Shown piece by piece: positions 58,324 through 64,000 of a stretch of 64,000 nucleotides of DNA. Positions within the stretch are counted from its first letter, which is position 1. Each line of letters begins with the position of its first letter. Position numbers and translations under genes: made by a program. The stretch comes from Chryseobacterium sp. JUb7. Lineage in GTDB: Bacteria; Bacteroidota; Bacteroidia; Flavobacteriales; Weeksellaceae. The notes below the pieces were generated by a model. The model was not told the origin of the DNA. It saw only the letters and a list, made by a program, of their open reading frames with translations, and made no database searches. Where the stretch lies: positions 144,307 to 208,306 of the forward strand of contig NZ_JANUFF010000007.1 in NCBI RefSeq assembly GCF_024806495.1, read 5' to 3'.

Positions 58324-59250
58324 ATGAAAAATATAAAAATAAAAGTCCCAGCAACGGTTGCCAATCTGGTTTGTGGTTTTGATATTTTGGGGATGGCCAT
58401 TCATCAGCCTTATGATGAAATGGAGCTAAAAATACTGGAAGAGCCTGAAGTAATAATCAGGCACACTGATGATTTTAATCTTCCTGAGGAAGCATCAAAA
58501 AATGTTGCCGGTGTTGTTTTACAGAAAATGATTGAAGAACTGAATTTAAAAAACGGTTTTGAAGTCATCATCCATAAAAATATAAAACCGGGAAGCGGGC
58601 TGGGCTCCAGTGCGGCCAGTGCCGCCGGAGCCGCCTTTGGAGCCAATCGTTTGTTAGGAAACAATCTGTCGAAAAATGAGCTCGTTCATTTTGCCATGTT
58701 TGGGGAGGAACTGGCTTCCGGAGTACGGCATGCAGACAATATTGCCCCTATTATTTATGGTGGAATTTCTTTGGTAAAATCATCTCATCCCATTGATATT
58801 ATTCCTTTAAACAGTCCCGATTTATTTACGGTAGCCGTACATCCTCAGGTAGAAGTAAAAACGTCTGATGCGAGACAGATTTTAAAGAAAAATATTTTAT
58901 TGAAAGATGCCGTTGAGCAATGGGGAAATATTGCGGGACTGATTGCCGGAATCGAAAAAAATGATTTCAGTCTAATCGGAAGGAGCTTAAATGATATCAT
59001 TGTAGAGCCAGTCCGCAGTATTCTGATTCCGCAATTTGATACCATAAAAACAAAAAGTCTGAAATTGGGAGCTTTGGGTGGTGGAATTTCAGGTTCGGGG
59101 CCTTCAATTTTCATGCTGACTGAGAAAGAGGAGACAGCTTATAAAATTGCTCAAATGATGGAATCCGTGTATCATCAAATTGATATCGAAAGCTTTGTTT
59201 ATGTATCAAAAATTAATCCTACCGGAATTGAGATCATCGAAGAAAATTAA
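58324..59250 (+). CDS. thrB: Homoserine kinase ThrB
   Basis: 308 residues from the ATG at 58324 (MKNIKIKVPATVANLVCGFD); the longer in-frame extension overlaps thrA and is unlikely. GHMP kinase: NLVCGFDILGMAI (substrate motif), ATP-binding GSGLGSSAASAAGAAFGANRL, and C-terminal GALGGGISGSGPSIFML. Phosphorylates homoserine for threonine synthesis. It begins 10 nt after thrA. Confidence 0.97.
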   Translation: MKNIKIKVPATVANLVCGFDILGMAIHQPYDEMELKILEEPEVIIRHTDDFNLPEEASKNVAGVVLQKMIEELNLKNGFEVIIHKNIKPGSGLGSSAASAAGAAFGANRLLGNNLSKNELVHFAMFGEELASGVRHADNIAPIIYGGISLVKSSHPIDIIPLNSPDLFTVAVHPQVEVKTSDARQILKKNILLKDAVEQWGNIAGLIAGIEKNDFSLIGRSLNDIIVEPVRSILIPQFDTIKTKSLKLGALGGGISGSGPSIFMLTEKEETAYKIAQMMESVYHQIDIESFVYVSKINPTGIEIIEEN

Positions 59251-59266
59251 CCTTTAAAAGACAGAA

Positions 59267-60571
59267 ATGAATTATTATAATTTAAAAAACAAAGAAGAAG
59301 TTGTTGACTTTAAAACGGCAACGATAAAAGGACAGGGAAAAGAAAAAGGATTATTTTTTCCGGAGATAGTCCCTCAGTTTAATGAAGATTTCATCAGCAA
59401 TCTGCAGCATTTAACTGATGGAGAAATTGCTTTCCAATGCATGAAAGATTTTGTTGGCGATACCATTCCTGAGGAAGAACTGAAAGAAATTATCTCGGAA
59501 ACCATCAGTTTTGATATTCCTTTAAAAAAAATCAATGACCAGATTTATGTATTGGAACTTTTTCATGGTCCTACCCTAGCCTTTAAAGATATTGGCGCAA
59601 AATTTATGAGCCGTTGTTTATCTTATTTTTTGAAAAACAAAAACAAAAAGGTGACTGTTTTAGTGGCTACCTCCGGCGATACGGGTGGAGCTGTTGCGAA
59701 TGGTTTTTATAAGGCCCAGGGAATCGATGTCGTGATTCTTTATCCTAAAAACAGAGTCAGTTTTGTTCAGGAAAAGCAACTGACAACATTAGGCGAAAAC
59801 ATTTACGCTTTAGAAGTTAACGGAAGTTTTGATGACTGTCAAAATTTAGTTAAACAGGCATTTTCAGATGAAGAAATTAATACTCAGCTATTTTTAACTT
59901 CCGCCAATTCAATTAATGTAGCACGATGGCTTCCTCAACAGATTTATTACCTGCTGGCTTTAAAACAATGGCAAAAAAATGAAAATAAAAATCCCGTCAT
60001 TTGTGTTCCAAGTGGGAATTTTGGAAATATCTGCGCTGGGCTTCTGGCTCATTTCCGAGGCCTTCCTGCCGAACATTTTATAGCTGCCTGCAATGAAAAT
60101 GATGTATTCCCGAATTATTTAAAAACTCAAAAAATAAATACTCAAAAAACCGTGGCTACCCTTTCAAATGCTATGGATGTGGGAAATCCGAGTAATTTTG
60201 TGAGAATTTTAGAGCTTTTTGAAAATCAGTTTGATGCTGTTAAAGATAAAATTTCCGGATATTCTGTTGATGATGAAAAAACACTGGAAACGATAAAAAA
60301 TGTATATTCAAAATACAATTATATATTAGACCCTCATACAGCTGTAGCCTTTGCTTCTTTAGAAAAGTATTTAACAGAATATCCTGATAAAAAAGGATTT
60401 ATATTGGGAACTGCCCATCCTGTAAAATTCCCTGATCCCGTAGAAAAAGCAACACAGATTACTGTAGAAATTCCGGATTCATTACAGGATTTAATAAAAA
60501 GAGAGAAAAAAACTGTAGAAATTAATTCTGATTTTGAAGAATTAAGGCGATTTTTGCTTAATAAAAATTAA
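59267..60571 (+). CDS. thrC: Threonine synthase ThrC
   Basis: 434 residues, Escherichia coli-type length. It converts O-phosphohomoserine to threonine with pyridoxal phosphate. Motifs: NYYNLKNKEEVVDFKTA at the N terminus, GLFFPE, HGPTLAFKDIGAKFM (the Lys in FKD forms the Schiff base), VATSGDTGGAVANGF, SANSINVARWLPQQIYY, VPSGNFGNICAG and LDPHTAVAFASL. It lies 16 nt after thrB. Confidence 0.97.
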   Translation: MNYYNLKNKEEVVDFKTATIKGQGKEKGLFFPEIVPQFNEDFISNLQHLTDGEIAFQCMKDFVGDTIPEEELKEIISETISFDIPLKKINDQIYVLELFHGPTLAFKDIGAKFMSRCLSYFLKNKNKKVTVLVATSGDTGGAVANGFYKAQGIDVVILYPKNRVSFVQEKQLTTLGENIYALEVNGSFDDCQNLVKQAFSDEEINTQLFLTSANSINVARWLPQQIYYLLALKQWQKNENKNPVICVPSGNFGNICAGLLAHFRGLPAEHFIAACNENDVFPNYLKTQKINTQKTVATLSNAMDVGNPSNFVRILELFENQFDAVKDKISGYSVDDEKTLETIKNVYSKYNYILDPHTAVAFASLEKYLTEYPDKKGFILGTAHPVKFPDPVEKATQITVEIPDSLQDLIKREKKTVEINSDFEELRRFLLNKN

Positions 60572-60574
60572 ACA

Positions 60575-60943
60575 ATGAGTAAAATCTATCTTGAAGATCT
60601 TAAAATATATGCCTATCATGGGGTTTTGCCTGAAGAAAACATTATAGGAACTTATTATCTTATTAATATTGAACTTCATACAGACCTTTGGAAAGCATCA
60701 GAATCTGATGATCTTAATGATACGATCAGCTATGCTGACATTAATGAAATCATTCATACCGAAATGAAAATCAAATCAAAACTGCTGGAGCATGTAGCCG
60801 GAAGAATCATTTCTAAAATCCATCAAAATTTTCCTCAGATTGATTATTTTAAACTTAAAATCACCAAAACAGCTCCTCCTATGAAAGGTGAAATGAAAGG
60901 AGCAAGTATTGAGTTGGAAAAAAGTTTTAAACCGGAAAATTAA
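60575..60943 (+). CDS. folB: Dihydroneopterin aldolase FolB
   Basis: 122 residues. It makes 6-hydroxymethyl-7,8-dihydropterin in folate synthesis. Motifs: IYLEDLKIYAYHGVLPEEN at the N terminus (pterin site), DTISYADINEII, LLEHVAGRIISKI and VKI-type C terminus FKLKITKTAPPMKG. It starts 3 nt after the thrC stop, so co-transcribed with the threonine genes; FolK, which uses its product, is at 15.9 kb. Confidence 0.95.
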   Translation: MSKIYLEDLKIYAYHGVLPEENIIGTYYLINIELHTDLWKASESDDLNDTISYADINEIIHTEMKIKSKLLEHVAGRIISKIHQNFPQIDYFKLKITKTAPPMKGEMKGASIELEKSFKPEN

Positions 60944-60973
60944 TTATTCTTATTTTTATAAAAACATACAAAT

Positions 60974-62335
60974 TTGAAATTCATCACATTATTATTTCTA
61001 TCACTATTTATCAACATCTTCGGGCAGAATGTTGATAACCAACTGGCAAATTACAATTTTCCAAAGGTTAAATCCAGTATTACGATGCCGGTGACTATTC
61101 CGCTTTCGGAAGTGAGTAACCTGATCAATGCTTCCGTAAAAGATCTGATCTATCAGGACGATTCGTATACAGACAACGATAATGATCAGTTTAAAGTGAA
61201 GGTCTGGAAAACCCGTCCTATCCGGCTGGTTGGAGGTACCAATCAAAATATACTGATTGAGGTTCCTTTAAAAATCTGGGCCGAAAAAGGAATCGGCACA
61301 TTGGGAGTGTACACCTATCAGAATACAACTTTTGAAACAGTAATGTCTTTTAATACTACTTTAAGTTTTAAAAATAACTGGACTATCCTCACCAACACAC
61401 AGCCTAACGGTTTCAGGTGGGTAACAAAGCCTGTATTGGATTATGGAAAAATAAAAATTCCTATTACCGCTCTGGTTGAAAAAAGCTTAAAGGAACAACA
61501 GGAAAAATTTTCTAAAACAATTGATCAACAGCTTTCAGCTCAGTTAAATTTTCAGCAATATGCTGTCATGGCATGGAATGTTTTTTCGCAGCCCTTTAAT
61601 ATTTCTGAAGAATACAATACCTGGCTTAAAATAACTCCGGTTACAATCAATTTTGCTCCATTAAAATTTTATGGAAACCAGATTGATACCAATATTGGTA
61701 TTGATGTATATTCGGAAACTTTTACAGGAAGTAAGCCAGCAGCTTCTCCCCTGATTAATTCAGCAACAAATTTTAATTACAGTTCTAATCTCGGAGATAC
61801 TTTTTCGCTTCAGACAACAACTAATATTCCGTTTACAGAAGCCAGTGCTATTGCACGGAATATGTTTCTGAATAAAGAATACGAAATGCAGGGCTCTAAG
61901 GTCAAAATTAAAGATATCCGGGTATATGGCGTTGATGACAGAATTATGATTGAAGCCAATACGGAAGGTTATGTAAAAGGTACCGCTTTTATTTCCGGAA
62001 TTCCTGTGTATGATGATGCAAAAAAGAAAATTGTTTTGTCTAATACAAAATTCAAATTAAGAACAGCCAATATTTTACAGAAGACCGCTACTTTACTTTT
62101 CAGGGGTAAAATTGTAAAAATGATTGAGGATGAATATGGTATCCCTACTCAGGATCTGGTAGACGCCTCCAAAAAGAGTATTGAAGAAACATTTAACAAA
62201 GAATATTATAAAGGATTAAAAATGAATGGTAAGGTTTACAGCCTGAAACCGGCAAATATTCTTTTAAACAATACAGGAATAACAGCAGTCATAAGTACCA
62301 GTGCAAGTTTAAAATTATCTGTAAGCGGAATCTAA
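60974..62335 (+). CDS. DUF4403 family secreted protein
   Basis: 453 residues, beginning at a TTG (60974), because the frame MKFITLLFLSLFINIFGQN then starts with a proper signal peptide (cleavage near FG-QN); the only earlier candidate is a stop-bounded short stretch. The rest follows the DUF4403 pattern: ITMPVTIPLSEVSNLINASVKDLIY at the start, WAEKGIGTLG, FGQ-like beta-rich stretches and a C-terminal repeat of the first half. The family is thought to be periplasmic or outer membrane associated; no function is known. It follows folB by 30 nt, so is probably in the same transcript. Confidence 0.8.
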   Translation: MKFITLLFLSLFINIFGQNVDNQLANYNFPKVKSSITMPVTIPLSEVSNLINASVKDLIYQDDSYTDNDNDQFKVKVWKTRPIRLVGGTNQNILIEVPLKIWAEKGIGTLGVYTYQNTTFETVMSFNTTLSFKNNWTILTNTQPNGFRWVTKPVLDYGKIKIPITALVEKSLKEQQEKFSKTIDQQLSAQLNFQQYAVMAWNVFSQPFNISEEYNTWLKITPVTINFAPLKFYGNQIDTNIGIDVYSETFTGSKPAASPLINSATNFNYSSNLGDTFSLQTTTNIPFTEASAIARNMFLNKEYEMQGSKVKIKDIRVYGVDDRIMIEANTEGYVKGTAFISGIPVYDDAKKKIVLSNTKFKLRTANILQKTATLLFRGKIVKMIEDEYGIPTQDLVDASKKSIEETFNKEYYKGLKMNGKVYSLKPANILLNNTGITAVISTSASLKLSVSGI

Positions 62336-62361
62336 AAAAATAAAAAACTATCTACCAAACC

Positions 62362-62862
62362 ATGAAAAAATATTTACGAATTATTGAAAGACACAAAGTT
62401 TCTTTGTGGACAAGATTTGCTCACCTGCTTATCGACAGAGTTATTATTTTTCTTCTCTTTGTATTCTACGGGGCTTTCTCAGCTTTTGTTTATCAACTTT
62501 TTAATATAACATTTTTCGTAGAAATGGGTGACAAAATTTCAAGTATGAATCGATTTGAAGATATTTTGTTGACTTCTCTTATTTATTTTCTATATACGTT
62601 TCTGATGGAATATTTCACTAACGGAAAGACAATCGGAAAATACATTACAGGCTCAAGAGTTATTTCAACTGATGGAACTCCCCCATCTTTTAATCAGTAT
62701 CTAATCAGAAATATCTCAAGACTTGTTCCCTTTGAACCTTTCTCTTTTTTCACAGTAGATGGATGGCATGACAACTGGAGTGATACCAGAGTTATTAATA
62801 TTAAAAATTATCTCGCTGAAAAACAGACAAAAGACGATATAAACAGCATCGGCGCTAAATAA
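62362..62862 (+). CDS. RDD family membrane protein
   Basis: 166 residues. RDD proteins have two or three transmembrane helices and the name-giving Arg-Asp-Asp. Here RFAHLLIDRVIIFLLFVFYG (Arg and Asp in helix 1), ILLTSLIYFLYTFLMEYFTNGKTIGKYITGSRV and PSFNQYLIRNISRLVPFEPF match the family. Transport or lipid-linked function is unknown. It is 26 nt after the DUF4403 gene and 68 nt before tRNA-Cys. Confidence 0.85.
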   Translation: MKKYLRIIERHKVSLWTRFAHLLIDRVIIFLLFVFYGAFSAFVYQLFNITFFVEMGDKISSMNRFEDILLTSLIYFLYTFLMEYFTNGKTIGKYITGSRVISTDGTPPSFNQYLIRNISRLVPFEPFSFFTVDGWHDNWSDTRVINIKNYLAEKQTKDDINSIGAK

Positions 62863-62876
62863 ATTACCCGAAAATT

Positions 62877-62906
62877 TTTGTTGAATAATATATTTTGCTA
62901 TATTTG
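62877..62906 (+). promoter_or_regulatory. Promoter of tRNA-Cys: TTTG, 18 bp, TATATTTG
   Basis: TTTG (62877-62880) and -7 element TATATTTG (62899-62906), about 24 nt before the mature tRNA 5' end. Confidence 0.55.
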
Positions 62907-62930
62907 CACACCTCAAAAATGGTAAATCAT

Positions 62931-63001
62931 GGTACTTTGGCCGAGCGGCTAGGCAGTGGTCTGCAACACCATCTACAGCGGTTCGAATCCGCTAGGTACC
63001 T
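62931..63001 (+). tRNA. tRNA-Cys (anticodon GCA)
   Basis: Cloverleaf visible: acceptor GGTACTT/AGGTACC (one G-T pair), D-arm region GGCCGAGCGGCTAGGC, anticodon stem GTGGT/ACCAT with loop CTGCAAC (GCA at 62963-62965), T-arm AGCGG-TTCGAAT-CCGCT. Discriminator base T, as expected for tRNA-Cys. 3' CCA is not encoded. Confidence 0.92.
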
Positions 63002-63004
63002 CTA

Positions 63005-63055
63005 ACCTCTTTGTATTATGCTATAAACAAGCAGATTACAAAGAGGTATTTTATT
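63005..63055 (+). terminator. Terminator-like hairpin after tRNA-Cys
   Basis: Perfect 11-bp stem ACCTCTTTGTA/TACAAAGAGGT with a 21-nt loop, followed by ATTTTATTTT. Confidence 0.75.
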
Positions 63056-63119
63056 TTGTGTCCTTTTTTGTGTCTACATGTTTGAAATTATTTGTCATAA
63101 TCTCTTCCAACAAAATATC

Positions 63120-63156
63120 CAAACCTAAAAGAAAAACCCTCAACCTAAGTTGAGGA
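63120..63156 (-). terminator. Orphan minus-strand terminator
   Basis: CCTCAAC-CTAA-GTTGAGG (about 63139-63156). On the minus strand it is followed by GTTTTTCTTTT, a good terminator tail, but no gene is seen to its right on that strand. Confidence 0.55.
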
Positions 63157-63552
63157 TTAAATGAAAAAATTAATATTTTGTGGTGTGGTTTCAGTTTAAA
63201 ATATTACCGGATGTCGCCGGGAATATTTGGTTTCCCTTTGTGTTTATTTTTTTATGTTGAATTTCTATATCCAAGTACTATGCCATAAATAATAAAATTT
63301 TACATTTTTTATCTTATTTCAAAACAATAAAATTATTAATTAATTGAAAATTAAACAAATAATACACTTTAAGCCAGAAATAAAAATTATTACTTTCTAA
63401 ATAATACATTATATCGACACAATCCCTTTTTCTAATAAATCTAACTATTACTCTTCATAATAGTTTAAACATTAATAAATTTAATTTATTATGTTAAACC
63501 AATATAACACCTATAAATATTACATTTTCACCTTTTCAAATATAATTACATC
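63157..63552. other. ~400-bp gene-free A+T-rich spacer
   Basis: No credible coding frame. A short GC-rich spot CCGGATGTCGCCGGG at about 63207-63221 stands out; the rest is A+T-rich and presumably holds the promoter of the following peptide gene. Confidence 0.4.
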
Positions 63553-63714
63553 ATGAAAAAATTAGAAAGAGATCCGCTGAAAAAGACATTTGGCGGAAAA
63601 TTACATCCAGATACTATAGAACAAGCATGTGGAGGCTCATATTGTCTTGATGATAACCACGCTTTTACCATCCTGCCAGAAACTATTGCATTACGACAGC
63701 GTATATTTAATTAA
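63553..63714 (+). CDS. GG-leader-like small peptide 5
   Basis: 53 residues starting MKKLERDPLKKTFGGKLHPD, then TIEQACGGSYCLDDNHAF. It has two possible Gly-Gly cleavage sites (after residue 15 or 28) and two cysteines. The N terminus resembles the leaders at 54.6-55.5 kb, but the core is unrelated. No neighbours on its strand. Short, A+T-rich and near a contig end, so confidence is moderate. Confidence 0.5.
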   Translation: MKKLERDPLKKTFGGKLHPDTIEQACGGSYCLDDNHAFTILPETIALRQRIFN

Positions 63715-63870
63715 AATTACTCTCTTTTTAGAAGGTTTTTGATCGCTTTTATTTCACTCTAAATTCTTTAATTATATTCACTACACATGTTGAATCTTGA
63801 AACGTAAATTACGGTCCTCTCTAAGCTTTATTAAATACTTTTTAAATCTTCCTATTTATTTTCAGGTTTC

Positions 63871-63965
<95 letters not shown>

Positions 63966-64000
63966 ATTTTATTAATAATGAAAAATTTTTTTATTATTTA

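Noticed and set aside
62931..63047. tRNA-Cys 3' end as an attachment site
   Set aside because: No second copy of the tRNA 3' end and no complete integrase gene in the window; kept only as a speculative note.
63050..63160. Minus-strand frame ending in a Lys/Thr-rich tail (HVDTKKDTK), possibly the end of an integrase
   Set aside because: Too short, no catalytic motifs, and it runs through a terminator hairpin.

Overview
The window looks like a chromosomal contig from an aerobic member of the Bacteroidota, most likely the Flavobacteriia and close to Chryseobacterium (inferred from gene content, not from a database search). The DNA is strongly A+T-rich. Two secreted proteins carry type IX secretion (T9SS) sorting tails, and a T9SS plug-domain protein is present. 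The rpmB-rpmG-DUF4295-ftsY block is typical of the phylum. Promoters repeatedly show the Bacteroidota -7 element TAnnTTTG. There is one tRNA gene, and no rRNA, CRISPR array, insertion sequence or prophage module. The last ~130 bases (G18, A31 and T22 runs) look like a bad contig end.

Layout. 1-9.8 kb: the end of a TolC-type gene, a DUF1801 protein, a T9SS cargo, an aminotransferase/lipoprotein/murB operon, proC, a VanZ-like protein and lnt. 10-24 kb: an FG-GAP T9SS cargo, rpmB-rpmG-DUF4295-ftsY, a GlsB-type membrane protein, sppA diverging from folK, two tandem OmpA-like proteins (the first without its OmpA domain), recQ, fmt, a RibB with a degenerate RibA half, and a flavin monooxygenase. 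24-31.7 kb: a Pif1-like helicase, tandem cysteine-containing lipoproteins, a gamma carbonic anhydrase, an Nfu protein and hemH. 31.7-32.7 kb: a ~1 kb gene-free region with four exact TGTGGATAACTTTTT copies about 220 bp apart and near-matches between them, the best candidate here for a replication origin (oriC).

32.7-42 kb: a small toxin-antitoxin-like pair, the T9SS plug protein, an MBL hydrolase, and a trehalose locus (TonB receptor, GH37 trehalase, MFS transporter, divergent AraC regulator). 42.3-50.2 kb: a thioredoxin-like protein, then a TetR regulator and an RND tripartite efflux system. One palindromic operator sits on the tetR promoter; three more lie in a triplicated leader before the pump. 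50.2-54.6 kb: a hexapeptide-repeat gene broken by one in-frame TAG, then miaA, yicC, gmk and nadA.

54.6-62.9 kb: four consecutive genes for short secreted-type peptides with double-glycine-like leaders and six cysteines each, diverging from a threonine operon: a thrL leader peptide with six Thr codons in a row, then thrA-thrB-thrC-folB-DUF4403-RDD. 62.9-64 kb: tRNA-Cys, a fifth GG-leader-like peptide, and the low-quality end.

The most promising less-described elements are the oriC-like array, the six-cysteine peptide cluster, the triplicated TetR operator/leader and several families of dispersed intergenic inverted repeats.
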